Position numbers and translations under genes: made by a program. This document shows, one piece after another, positions 15,112 to 23,086 of a stretch of DNA of 29,848 bases; positions within the stretch are counted from its first letter, which is position 1; each line of letters begins with the position of its first letter. This DNA is from Acidobacteriota bacterium (GTDB lineage Bacteria > Acidobacteriota > Blastocatellia > Pyrinomonadales > Pyrinomonadaceae). The DNA is taken from positions 1 through 29,848 of the forward strand of contig JAEWBM010000131.1 in the NCBI GenBank assembly GCA_023391155.1. Direction: 5' to 3'. The notes below the pieces were generated by a model. That model did no database searches. It worked only from the letters and a program-made list of their open reading frames with translations, and was not told the origin of the DNA.

Positions 15112-16545
15112 ATGTCGTTCGAGGGTGTTAAGCCGTCCGCACAGGCGGCTGCAAAAGATTCTGTTTTTTCGGTTTTACGCGAAGCGATACGCGGCACGGA
15201 CCGTGATTTTACAACCGGTTCGATCGTTGCGGGCCTCACCATTCTTGCCATTCCGATGACGCTCGAGATGGCGATGGAGGCGGTCTTTGCGATCGTCGAT
15301 ACGTTTTTTGTCGCCAAGCTCGGTGCCGAGGCCGTCGCGGTTGTTGGCTTTACCGAATCGGTCCTGGCGCTGATATATGCAGTGGCCGTCGGATTGAGCA
15401 TCGGGGCAACCGCAACCGTCGCACGCCGCACCGGCGAGAAAGACCCGGACGGCGCCGCGCGCAGCGCCGCCCATATGATCTATCTCGGCCTCATTGTCTC
15501 GGTCGCGATGGCAATTCCGGGGATCGTGTTCGCGTCCGATATCCTACGCCTGTTGGGTGCGGAACCGGCCGTGGTGGAGCTCGGGACGCCTTTCATGCAG
15601 ATCATGATGGGCACCAATGTGGTCATCGTGTTCCTGTTTTTGCTCAATGCGATCTTTCGCGGGGCGGGCGATGCGGCGATAGCGATGCGGGTTTTGATCA
15701 TTGCCAACGGGCTGAACATCATTCTTGACCCGCTGTTCATTTTCGGTGTCGCTTTCTTTCCCGAGATGGGTGTCACCGGCGCAGCTGTCGCCACGGTCAT
15801 CGGCCGTGGGTTCGGTGTGGCGTATGCCGCGTGGGCACTTTTCTTTCGTGACAACGGCGGTCGCATAGAGATCCGCCGCGACCATTGGCGTTTCGATCCG
15901 AAGCTGCTCGTCAGCTTGGTGCGCCTCTCGTCGGTCGCCGTGCTGCAGTTCCTGGTCTCAACCGCAAGCTGGAGCGGATTGGTCGTCATCGTCGCCGGCT
16001 TCGGCAGCGTCGCGATGGCCGGCTATCAGATCGGGCTGCGAGTGATCATCTTCATCATCCTGCTCGCCGCCGGCATCGCCAACGCGGCGGCAACGCTGGT
16101 CGGCCAGAATCTGGGTGCGGGGAAACCAGAACGGGCCGAACGCACTGTCTGGATCGCCGGCGGCATCAATGCCGTTCTGCTGGGGGCATTCGGGATGATC
16201 TTCATCATCTTTGCCGAGGCGGTGATCAATATCTTCACCACCGATCCGGAGGTCGTCCGCTATGGCCGCGATTGCCTTCGAATTATCGGCTACGGGTACG
16301 CGTTTTATGGGCTCGGGATGGTGATGGAAAGCTCGTTCAACGGCGCGGGGGACACGGTAACGCCGACGTATCTCAACCTCTTCATCTTTTGGATGTTTGA
16401 GATACCTCTGGCATATCTGCTCGCGTACCGGTTCGGAATGGGCCCGGAGGGCGTATTCTGGGCGATCACCATCGCGTTCTCTCTGCTTGCGGTCGTCGCT
16501 GCTTTGCTGTTCAAACGCGGCAAGTGGAAACAGCAGGTTGTTTAG
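15112..16545 (+). CDS. MATE family multidrug/metabolite efflux transporter
   Basis: Twelve-helix cation-coupled exporter of the MATE superfamily (NorM/DinF-like). Two six-helix halves are visible. The first covers residues ~38-235, with IPMTLEMAMEAVFAIVDTFFVAKLG at 47-71 and NAIFRGAGDAAIAMRV. The second covers ~265-470, with GYQIGLRVIIF, GQNLGAGKPERAER and SSFNGAGDTVTPTYLN. The paired N-x-x-x-[RN]-G-[AG]-G-D and G-Q-N-x-G-A-[GR] motifs are family signatures. Length 477 aa is normal. The substrate cannot be read from sequence; the divergent neighbour is a homologue of an aminoglycoside-resistance methyltransferase, but MATE proteins rarely export aminoglycosides efficiently, so a functional link is weak. 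Confidence 0.93.
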   Translation: MSFEGVKPSAQAAAKDSVFSVLREAIRGTDRDFTTGSIVAGLTILAIPMTLEMAMEAVFAIVDTFFVAKLGAEAVAVVGFTESVLALIYAVAVGLSIGATATVARRTGEKDPDGAARSAAHMIYLGLIVSVAMAIPGIVFASDILRLLGAEPAVVELGTPFMQIMMGTNVVIVFLFLLNAIFRGAGDAAIAMRVLIIANGLNIILDPLFIFGVAFFPEMGVTGAAVATVIGRGFGVAYAAWALFFRDNGGRIEIRRDHWRFDPKLLVSLVRLSSVAVLQFLVSTASWSGLVVIVAGFGSVAMAGYQIGLRVIIFIILLAAGIANAAATLVGQNLGAGKPERAERTVWIAGGINAVLLGAFGMIFIIFAEAVINIFTTDPEVVRYGRDCLRIIGYGYAFYGLGMVMESSFNGAGDTVTPTYLNLFIFWMFEIPLAYLLAYRFGMGPEGVFWAITIAFSLLAVVAALLFKRGKWKQQVV

Positions 16546-16615
16546 CGTTGCCGCGCCGCTCTCCCACAATTAGATATCCAATGAGCGTTCGCGGAGATGC
16601 GGTAAAATAGATCTG

Positions 16616-17302
16616 ATGAGTTTTCCGAACCCGGCAACATACCGGTTCCCTCAGTGGGTGAAGTGCGGCGAGTACATTTACTATGGCCGCGACATCGTGT
16701 CTTTCGGGAACCCGCTGACTCCGGAAAACCTGATCGAGGCCTATCGCAACGGGATCTTTCCGTGGTATATGGAGGGCGTCCCGCTGCCGTGGTATTGCCC
16801 CGAGTCCCGGGCGATCCTGGATTTTAACGACCTGCACATTCCGGCGAGCCTGCGACGAGCACGGAACAAAGGCGAGTTCACCTTCACGATCGATCGTGAT
16901 TTCGGCGCCGTCATCCGCGAATGTTCGCTGGCATACCGCCCGGGCCAATCCGGCACCTGGATCATGCCCGAGTTCATCGAATCCTATACCGAACTCCACA
17001 ACCGCGGCGTCGCTCACAGCATTGAGGCCTGGGACAACAGCGGTGACCTGGTCGGGGGAGTTTACGGTGTTGACGCCGGGGGTGTGTTTTGCGGCGAATC
17101 GATGTTCTACAAGCGGCCGAACGCGTCCAAACTCGCGCTCCTTTTCTTCATCGAACACGCCCGCTCCCGCGGCTGCGGCTGGCTCGACGCCCAGGTCATG
17201 ACCCCGCACATGGAAGCGCTCGGTGCCCGCGAGATTGCGCGAGAGGAATTTTTGAAACGGCTGAGGGAAACTCAGGGTCGCGGCCTGAGGCTTTTTGAAT
17301 GA
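16616..17302 (+). CDS. aat: Leucyl/phenylalanyl-tRNA-protein transferase Aat
   Basis: Adds Leu or Phe from charged tRNA to proteins with N-terminal Arg/Lys, marking them for ClpS-ClpAP (N-end rule). Signatures are GIFPWY (46-51), WYCPESRAIL (the W-W-S-P-x-x-R block), FGAVIRECS, GTWIMPEFIESYTELHNRGVAHSIEAW and GVYGVDAGGVFCGESMFYKRPNASKLAL. At 228 aa it matches bacterial Aat. The usual WWSPxPR reads WYCPESR here, a mild variation. It heads a tight cluster: the DinB gene starts one base after its stop and ywbE one base after that. Confidence 0.94.
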   Translation: MSFPNPATYRFPQWVKCGEYIYYGRDIVSFGNPLTPENLIEAYRNGIFPWYMEGVPLPWYCPESRAILDFNDLHIPASLRRARNKGEFTFTIDRDFGAVIRECSLAYRPGQSGTWIMPEFIESYTELHNRGVAHSIEAWDNSGDLVGGVYGVDAGGVFCGESMFYKRPNASKLALLFFIEHARSRGCGWLDAQVMTPHMEALGAREIAREEFLKRLRETQGRGLRLFE

Positions 17303-17303
17303 A

Positions 17304-17774
17304 ATGGACAATGGATCGGAACTGCGTAGCCATCTGCTCGAATTGTTGGACGGCACGTTTGCACACATCGGATTGGAGGCCGCCATCCGCGGTTTTCCAA
17401 TGAACCTGATAAACGAACGGTCGGCCGGGTCGCCCCACTCGCCGTGGCATCTGCTCGAGCACCTGCGATTGGCGCAGTGGGATATCGTCGAGTTCTGTCG
17501 TAACCCGGAGCATGTCTCGCCCGATTTTCCGGACGGCTACTGGAATCTTGGAACTGCAAGCACGATAGATTGGGAGCGTTCGACCGAACAGATCTTAGCC
17601 GATCTACAAACGATGCGTGACATGATCGCCGATCCCGCCGCCGACCTCTTCGCTCCACTTCCGCATGGAGATGGCCAGACACTTCTACGCGAAGCCTTAC
17701 TAATCGCGGACCACAACTCCTACCACCTCGGCCAGTTATTACAACTCAAGAAGACACTCGAGGCGCAAAATTAA
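17304..17774 (+). CDS. DinB superfamily putative metal-dependent enzyme
   Basis: Four-helix-bundle DinB/YfiT-like protein; members include bacillithiol- or mycothiol-dependent transferases but most are uncharacterised. The three-His metal site is supported by HLLEHLRLAQWDI (His in helix 2) and HNSYHLGQLLQLKK (two His near the C-terminus), the usual H-x(n)-H-x-x-x-H arrangement. I start at the ATG at 17304, one base after the aat stop, giving 156 aa. A TTG at 17295, overlapping aat by 8 bases, has GAGG closer to it and cannot be excluded. Clearly co-transcribed with aat and ywbE. Reaction unknown. Confidence 0.85.
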   Translation: MDNGSELRSHLLELLDGTFAHIGLEAAIRGFPMNLINERSAGSPHSPWHLLEHLRLAQWDIVEFCRNPEHVSPDFPDGYWNLGTASTIDWERSTEQILADLQTMRDMIADPAADLFAPLPHGDGQTLLREALLIADHNSYHLGQLLQLKKTLEAQN

Positions 17775-17775
17775 C

Positions 17776-17967
17776 ATGCCCCACCGCGAAAGAAAGAATA
17801 TCCGCCCCGGCCTAAAGGTCGCGATCGTCTTAAAACAAGATCAGCGAACCGGCCGCGAAACTATCGGAGTGGTGAAGGACATCCTGACGAACTCACCCAC
17901 CCACCCTCACGGCATCAAGGTTCGGCTCGAGGACGGCCAGGTTGGACGCGTAGTGAAAATTGAGTAA
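17776..17967 (+). CDS. ywbE: YwbE family protein (63 aa)
   Basis: Small conserved protein of unknown function found in Bacillus and many other phyla. The family core is clear: a R-x-x-I-x-P-G start (RKNIRPGLKVAIVLKQDQRTG), then VKDILTNSPTHPHGIKVRLEDGQVGRVVKI. This resembles a KOW/SH3-like beta-barrel, so nucleic-acid binding is conceivable but not shown. Begins one base after the DinB stop, so it is translated as part of the aat operon. Confidence 0.92.
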   Translation: MPHRERKNIRPGLKVAIVLKQDQRTGRETIGVVKDILTNSPTHPHGIKVRLEDGQVGRVVKIE

Positions 17968-18024
17968 AGATTTGCAGCGATGTTAAGCTTATTCGGCACT
18001 ATCGGAAAAGATTACGGAGCGAAA

Positions 18025-19218
18025 ATGAATACCAGTTATCGAGGTTTGTTGTGGGTAGGCATCATGATTGCGCTGCTCGCGGGTGGAAGTCCGTTTTTAA
18101 TGGCACAGAGTCCTACCTTGAAAGAGGATAGGGAAAAAGCTCTGAGTCTGGCGAACGAGAATCGCTATATCGACGCGTACCCGGTTCTTGAGAAGATCGC
18201 CACATCCTACCCGAACGATGTCCAGGTTTGGACCCACTTTGGCATAGCGATTTTGGTCCACTCTACGACCCTCGAAGATCCGGAGAAACGGAAGGAGGCC
18301 AGGGTGCGGGGTTATTTGGCCTTGACCAAAGCAAAACAACTCGGCACGGATGATGTCATGGCGTTGGACATGCTGGATCAGCTTTCACCGGACGGCGGCG
18401 ACGCCGATAATTTCATAGACGAGAACCCTGAGGTAGAAAAGGCGCTTCGCGAAGGTGAGGCCTACTTTGGAAAGGGGGATTACGAAAAGGCCTTCGCATC
18501 ATATGAGCGGGCTTTCAAACTTAACCCGAGAAGCTATGAAGCTGCGGTTTTTGCGGGTGACACGTTCTATGCTCAGAGAAAATATGCCGAATCAGAACCA
18601 TGGTTCGCAAAGGCCGCGGCGATAGATCCTGATCGTGAAATGGCTTATCGCTTCTGGGGCGACGCTCTACTTGGACAGGGTAAGACACGGGAGGCTCAAG
18701 AAAAATTCATTGATGCTTTTGTCGCTCAACCCTATTCCCGATATACCTTCGAGAACATCAATAAGCTTACGTCGAGCTATGAAAAGCAATTCGATGTAAA
18801 GGGCATTTTTCCTCCCGGAACTGAGGGCTTTCAGGGAATAACGATCGATGTGTCCGGACTTAAGGAAAGCGATGGCTCCGCATTCTGGCTCAAATACGTA
18901 GAGGTCCGCACCGATTGGCGTCGCGAGACATTCTCAAAGCTGTTTCCCTCTCAGCCCTATCGTCATACTCTTGAGGAGGAAATGGCCGCGCTTATCGCGG
19001 TGGCAGACCTTGCTGCACGTGCGATCAAAGCTGGAGAACTGTCCAAGCCGCATCACAGTCTAGTAAACCTGATCGAGTTGCGCGACAAAGGTATGATCGA
19101 GCCATACATCCTATTGTTGACCCCTAACGAAAGTCTCGCCGAAGACTATCTGGAGTATCGGGAATCGAACCGTGCAAAGCTGCGTAAGTTTCTCGTCGAA
19201 CACGTATTCGTCTTTTGA
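18025..19218 (+). CDS. Exported tetratricopeptide-repeat protein of unknown function
   Basis: I do not recognise a specific family. From the ATG at 18025 (GGAG five bases upstream) the protein opens with a Sec signal, MNTSYRGLLWVGIMIALLAG...LMAQS; an upstream ATG at 17980 would bury that signal behind 15 residues and is less likely. TPR-like helices follow: REKALSLANENRYIDAYPVLEKIATSYPND, a clear repeat ALREGEAYFGKGDYEKAFASYERAFKLNPRS and its neighbours AGDTFYAQRKYAESEPWFAKAAAIDPDR and WGDALLGQGKTREAQEKFIDAF. The C-terminal ~150 residues are not TPR and contain a region FWLKYVEVRTDWRRETFSKLFP. Likely a periplasmic scaffold. Its codon choice and lower GC look slightly different from aat upstream. 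Confidence 0.75.
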   Translation: MNTSYRGLLWVGIMIALLAGGSPFLMAQSPTLKEDREKALSLANENRYIDAYPVLEKIATSYPNDVQVWTHFGIAILVHSTTLEDPEKRKEARVRGYLALTKAKQLGTDDVMALDMLDQLSPDGGDADNFIDENPEVEKALREGEAYFGKGDYEKAFASYERAFKLNPRSYEAAVFAGDTFYAQRKYAESEPWFAKAAAIDPDREMAYRFWGDALLGQGKTREAQEKFIDAFVAQPYSRYTFENINKLTSSYEKQFDVKGIFPPGTEGFQGITIDVSGLKESDGSAFWLKYVEVRTDWRRETFSKLFPSQPYRHTLEEEMAALIAVADLAARAIKAGELSKPHHSLVNLIELRDKGMIEPYILLLTPNESLAEDYLEYRESNRAKLRKFLVEHVFVF

Positions 19219-19262
19219 GACCGGAAGCTTCTTGCGGGCCGATAATGCCCTAGACGTTTCTT

Positions 19263-20306
19263 ATGACGCCAAACTTCCTTATATACGGTGCCAACGGCTA
19301 TACCGGCGAATTGATCACCCGATTCGCGGTCGAGCGCGGATTGCGGCCGATCGTGGCCGGGCGGAATGAGGCGGCGGTCAAGGCGCTGGCTGATGCTCAT
19401 GGGCTGGAATATCGTATCTTCGCACTCGACGAGACCGACAAGCTCGACGCGGCGCTCGATGAGGTGGCGATGGTGCTGCACTGCGCCGGGCCGTTTTCCA
19501 TAACGTCGCGCCCGATGGGCGAGGCTTGTCTCCGCACGGGAACGCATTACACCGACATCACGGGCGAGATCGCCGTTTTCGAAGCATGCGCCGCGGCAGA
19601 TCAAAAAGCCCGAGACGCCGGCATCATGATAATGCCCGGCGTCGGCTTTGACATCGTCCCGAGCGATTGCCTCGCCGTGCACCTCAAGAACATGTTGCCG
19701 TCGGCGACGCATCTGACGCTTGCCTTTTACGGGATGGGCCGCATCTCACACGGAACTCAGGCGACAATGACAATGAATATCGGGAAGGGGGGCGCCGTTC
19801 GCCGCGATGGCGAGATCATGTCCGTACCCGCCGCGTGGCGCACCCGCGAGATCGACTTCGGCGAGGGCGTGGTCAAGACCGGCGTGACCATCCCGTGGGG
19901 CGACGTCGCGACCGCCTACCACTCGACCGGCATCCCGAACATCGAGGTCTACACGGTCGCCCCGTCATCGGCTCTCAAACTAATGAAACTCAGCCGCTAT
20001 CTGGGCCCGATCCTGGCGACCGGCCCGGTCCAGCGTTTTCTGCAAGGCCGCATCCCGCCCGGAGGCCCGTCAGACGCCGAGCGTGGCCGCGGCAAGACGC
20101 TGCTCTGGGGCGAGGCCCGCGACGATGAGGGGCACGCCGTCGAGGCACGGCTCCGATGTCCGGAGGGTTACACGACCACCGCCCTCGCCGCGCTCAACAT
20201 CGCCGAAAAGATCCTCGCCGGCAACTTCACTCCCGGCTTCCAGACCCCGGCCAAAGCCTACGGAGCAGGATTGATCCTGGAACTCCCCGACACCGCCCGT
20301 TCCTAG
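19263..20306 (+). CDS. Saccharopine dehydrogenase-like NAD(P)-binding oxidoreductase
   Basis: Rossmann-fold reductase of the saccharopine dehydrogenase/trans-acting enoyl reductase group. The dinucleotide-binding motif GANGYTGELI is at residues 8-17, with VLHCAGPFS (Rossmann strand 4) near 77-85 and GTHYTDITGE following. The conserved GVGFDIVPSDCLAVHL is at about 126-141. 347 aa is a normal length for the short single-domain forms, which are often annotated as putative trans-acting enoyl reductases and not true saccharopine dehydrogenases. No lysine-pathway or polyketide genes are nearby, so substrate is open. It is followed by repeat-rich DNA and converges on gyrB. Confidence 0.83.
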   Translation: MTPNFLIYGANGYTGELITRFAVERGLRPIVAGRNEAAVKALADAHGLEYRIFALDETDKLDAALDEVAMVLHCAGPFSITSRPMGEACLRTGTHYTDITGEIAVFEACAAADQKARDAGIMIMPGVGFDIVPSDCLAVHLKNMLPSATHLTLAFYGMGRISHGTQATMTMNIGKGGAVRRDGEIMSVPAAWRTREIDFGEGVVKTGVTIPWGDVATAYHSTGIPNIEVYTVAPSSALKLMKLSRYLGPILATGPVQRFLQGRIPPGGPSDAERGRGKTLLWGEARDDEGHAVEARLRCPEGYTTTALAALNIAEKILAGNFTPGFQTPAKAYGAGLILELPDTARS

Positions 20307-20311
20307 ATCGT

Positions 20312-20353
20312 CTCGTCTCACGCGCGCATGAGACGGTGAGATGCTGAGACGAG
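20312..20353. repeat. Inverted repeat with alternative pairings after the reductase gene
   Basis: CTCGTCTCA (20312-20320) pairs perfectly with TGAGACGAG (20345-20353). An internal TGAGACG (20329-20335) can pair with the same left arm instead. It starts 6 bases after the reductase stop in a convergent spacer and abuts the next repeat pair. Possibly a terminator-like or dispersed element; no T tract. Confidence 0.55.
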
Positions 20354-20356
20354 GGG

Positions 20357-20384
20357 GGCAAGCAGGATGCTTGCGCTCCAGTCG
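20357..20384. repeat. Palindromic dispersed-type repeat, copy 1
   Basis: A 28-base unit whose stem GCAAGC/GCTTGC (20358-20363 / 20369-20374) encloses AGGAT, followed by GCTCCAGTCG. Copy 2 lies about 70 bases downstream with the same orientation and nearly the same sequence. Confidence 0.7.
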
Positions 20385-20428
20385 GCGAAGGGGGCACGCT
20401 CCCTAACGGGTCGCGTTTCTGCACGGGC

Positions 20429-20458
20429 GGGCAAGCAGGGATGCTTGCCCTCCAGTCG
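20429..20458. repeat. Palindromic dispersed-type repeat, copy 2, abutting gyrB
   Basis: Stem GGGCAAGC (20429-20436) / GCTTGCCC (20443-20450), loop AGGGAT, then TCCAGTCG. It matches copy 1 apart from one added G and one G/C change. It ends one base before the complement of the gyrB stop codon, so it also forms the 3' hairpin of the gyrB mRNA. Confidence 0.7.
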
Positions 20459-20459
20459 C

Positions 20460-22874
20460 TTATACGTCGAGGTTTTTTACATCGAGGGCGTTGTCCTCGA
20501 TGAACTTGCGACGGGGTTCGACGTGGTCGCCCATGAGGACGGTAAAGATGTCGTCGGTCTCGACGGCGTCCTCGATGCGAACCTGCAGCAAGGTGCGTTT
20601 TTCAGGGTCCATCGTCGTTTCCCAAAGCTGTTCGGGGTTCATCTCGCCGAGCCCCTTGTAACGCTGTATCGAGAGGTCCTTCTTTGCCAGGGCGGTGATG
20701 CGCTCGAGCAATTCTTCACGCGACCCGATCTCTAGGCTCGTCCCGTTCTCGCCGATCGTAAACGGCCCGGGCAGGTCGCCCTCGAGGTTTTTCATCAGCT
20801 CGACGGCCTTCTGAAACTCGACATAGCTGGCCATGTTCCAGTCAAAGATCATCTTCGTCCCGTTGGGGAAGGTGATCTCGATCTCCCAAAGCCCGTGCTC
20901 AAGGTCGGGTACGAGGTCGGTCTTAAAGCCCGCGGCCGACAGACGCCCTTCGACCTCGGCCATCAGCTCTTCCTGGGCAAATGCCTTTTTGATCTTTACG
21001 CCGTGCTTATTGAGCACGCCGTCCGGCCCGGCAAATGCGTCGAGGATCGCCCGCATCAGCGCGTCGTCATTGCCGATGCGTTTGGCGAAACGCTCGGAAT
21101 AGTTCTTAAACTCGATCGTTTGTTCGAGCAATTTTGTCAGCTCGCGGCCCTCGATCGTCCGGTCGCCCATCGCGATCTGAACGTCGCTCGTACCCATCCG
21201 CATCAGGTAGCGGAACATCAACTTTTCGTCCTTGATGTATTCCTCTTTCTTGCCGCGTTTTACTTTAAACAGCGGCGGCTGAGCGATATAGACGTACCCT
21301 CCCTCGACCAGTTCCGGCATCTGCCGGTAAAAGAATGTCAGCAGCAGCGTGCGGATATGGCTTCCGTCCACATCGGCGTCCGTCATCAGGCAGATCTTGT
21401 GATAGCGGAGCTTTTCGATATCAAAATCCTCTTTGCCGATCCCGGTGCCGAGTGCCGTTATAAGGGCCTTGATCTCGCCGTGGCCTAGCATCTTGTCGAA
21501 CCGCGCTTTCTCAACGTTCAGGATCTTACCCTTGAGCGGCAGAACTGCCTGATTCTTACGGTCACGGCCCTGCTTTGCCGACCCGCCGGCGGAGTCGCCC
21601 TCGACTATGTACAGCTCAGACAAAGCCGGGTCCTTTTCCTGACAGTCCGCCAGCTTGCCGGGAAGAGTTGAGGTGCCCAGCGCGCTCTTTCGAACGATCT
21701 CGCGCGCCTTTCTGGCCGCGTCGCGGGCGCGTGCCGCATCCACCGCCTTACCGACGATCTTTTTCGCCACCGTCGGGTTCTGCTCGAAAAATTCGCCCAG
21801 CTTTTCGTTCAGAAATGACTCTACCGGCCCCTTAACCGGCGAATTCAGCTTGCCCTTTGTCTGCCCCTCAAATTGAGGCTGCGGGATCTTTACCGAGATC
21901 ACCGCGACCAACCCCTCACGCACGTCATCACCCGTCAAGGTCACCTTCGCGTTCTTCGTCAACCCCGAACTCTCCGCGTAATTATTGATCGTCCTTGTGA
22001 TCGCTCCGCGGAAGCCCGAAAGATGGGTTCCACCATCCACGGTGTTGATGTTATTCGCGAATGAAAAGATCTTCTCGTCGTAGCTGTCGTTATACTGCAT
22101 CGAGATCTCGATCGACAGCTCATCCGACACGTGCTCGAAATAAAGCGGCTCGTCGTGCAGCGGGCTCTTGTTTTTGTTAAGGTGCTTTACGAACTCGGCG
22201 ATGCCGCCCTTGTAGTAAAACTCGTGCGATTTCTCCGGCTCTTCGCGTTCGTCCTTGATAAAGATGCGAATGCCCTTATTCAAAAACGCCTTTTCGCGGA
22301 GCCTTTCGGAAAGCTTATCAAAGCTGTAAACGGTCGATTCAAAGATATCAGTGTCCGGCTTGAAAGTGATCTTTGTTCCGCGTTTGGTCGTCTTGCCGGT
22401 TTCAGCAAGCGGCGCCACGGGAATACCAACCTGAAACTCCATTTCGTGGGTCTTGCCGTCCCGCCAGATCTCAAGCTTTAGCCATTCCGACAGAAAGTTG
22501 ACACAAGATACACCCACGCCGTGGAGCCCGCCCGAGACCTTGTAGGAATTCGAGTCGAACTTGCCGCCCGCGTGCAGGACCGTCATCACGACCTCGGCGG
22601 CCGAGCGGCCCTCCTGTTTGTGCATGTCGGTGGGAATGCCGCGGCCGTTATCGACCACCGTGATCGAGTTGTCCATGTGGATGGTCACCTCGATCGTGTC
22701 GCAGTAGCCCGCAAGGGCCTCGTCGACCGAATTGTCAACCACCTCGTAAACAAGGTGATGCAGGCCGAGGTCGCCGGTCGAGCCGATATACATTGCAGGG
22801 CGTTTACGGACCGCATCGCGGCCCTCTAGTACTGTTATCTGATCTGCCCCGTATTCCGTTTTTGCTTTAGCCAA
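20460..22874 (-). CDS. gyrB: DNA gyrase subunit B
   Basis: ATPase subunit of gyrase, which introduces negative supercoils. The GHKL ATPase motifs are present (VYEVVDNSVDEALAG, VVDNGRGIPTD, GGLHGVGVSCVN). The TOPRIM domain carries EGDSAGGSAKQGRD and the metal-binding DADVDGSHIR. The C-terminus has the QRYKGLGEMNPEQLWETTMDP block. At 804 aa it contains the ~165-residue insert within the TOPRIM/tail region (roughly 560-720), as in E. coli GyrB and unlike ~640-aa Gram-positive forms. The start is TTG at 22874 (MAKAKTEYGADQI), with AGAGGA upstream; no nearby ATG fits. recF lies upstream on the same strand with a 212-base spacer that contains a probable own promoter. Confidence 0.97.
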   Translation of the reverse strand: MAKAKTEYGADQITVLEGRDAVRKRPAMYIGSTGDLGLHHLVYEVVDNSVDEALAGYCDTIEVTIHMDNSITVVDNGRGIPTDMHKQEGRSAAEVVMTVLHAGGKFDSNSYKVSGGLHGVGVSCVNFLSEWLKLEIWRDGKTHEMEFQVGIPVAPLAETGKTTKRGTKITFKPDTDIFESTVYSFDKLSERLREKAFLNKGIRIFIKDEREEPEKSHEFYYKGGIAEFVKHLNKNKSPLHDEPLYFEHVSDELSIEISMQYNDSYDEKIFSFANNINTVDGGTHLSGFRGAITRTINNYAESSGLTKNAKVTLTGDDVREGLVAVISVKIPQPQFEGQTKGKLNSPVKGPVESFLNEKLGEFFEQNPTVAKKIVGKAVDAARARDAARKAREIVRKSALGTSTLPGKLADCQEKDPALSELYIVEGDSAGGSAKQGRDRKNQAVLPLKGKILNVEKARFDKMLGHGEIKALITALGTGIGKEDFDIEKLRYHKICLMTDADVDGSHIRTLLLTFFYRQMPELVEGGYVYIAQPPLFKVKRGKKEEYIKDEKLMFRYLMRMGTSDVQIAMGDRTIEGRELTKLLEQTIEFKNYSERFAKRIGNDDALMRAILDAFAGPDGVLNKHGVKIKKAFAQEELMAEVEGRLSAAGFKTDLVPDLEHGLWEIEITFPNGTKMIFDWNMASYVEFQKAVELMKNLEGDLPGPFTIGENGTSLEIGSREELLERITALAKKDLSIQRYKGLGEMNPEQLWETTMDPEKRTLLQVRIEDAVETDDIFTVLMGDHVEPRRKFIEDNALDVKNLDV

Positions 22875-22937
22875 AGTTCGTGGTCCTCTTAAATGATGGT
22901 TCTAAAAATTTGTTCAATACACACGCTATGCCATCCC

Positions 22938-22955
22938 CGTTTCCGTGCGGAAACG
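22938..22955. repeat. 18-base palindrome in the gyrB leader
   Basis: CGTTTCCG (22938-22945) and CGGAAACG (22948-22955) flank TG. It lies about 65 bases upstream of the gyrB start. It could be a protein-binding operator or an RNA hairpin with a tight loop. Confidence 0.45.
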
Positions 22956-23017
22956 CCCCTTTTACGAGCGTCTGTTTTATCTCGATGACCGGGAGCCGAT
23001 CGAAGGATTTGGATGGG

Positions 23018-23057
23018 AAAAATGCTACCCGATTCAACGCTAAATTATAGCATTTTT
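23018..23057 (-). promoter_or_regulatory. gyrB promoter -10 embedded in a 10-bp inverted repeat
   Basis: AAAAATGCTA (23018-23027) and TAGCATTTTT (23048-23057) are a perfect inverted repeat with a 20-base spacer. On the minus strand a perfect TATAAT (plus 23044-23049) overlaps the repeat's first arm; no good -35 is visible. The T-rich second arm (minus sense) could instead help terminate recF, which stops 30 bases upstream. Promoter plus operator and weak terminator are both possible. Confidence 0.45.
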
Positions 23058-23086
23058 AGGGGTCTATAAACAGCCGTCGGGAACGT

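Noticed and set aside
20312..20458. CRISPR array
   Set aside because: Only two units with an internal palindrome and no regular spacers; no cas genes in the window.
21575..21876. Plus-strand ORFs inside gyrB
   Set aside because: They are Arg/Pro/Ser-rich shadow frames of a highly conserved gene with no ribosome-binding site or family match.
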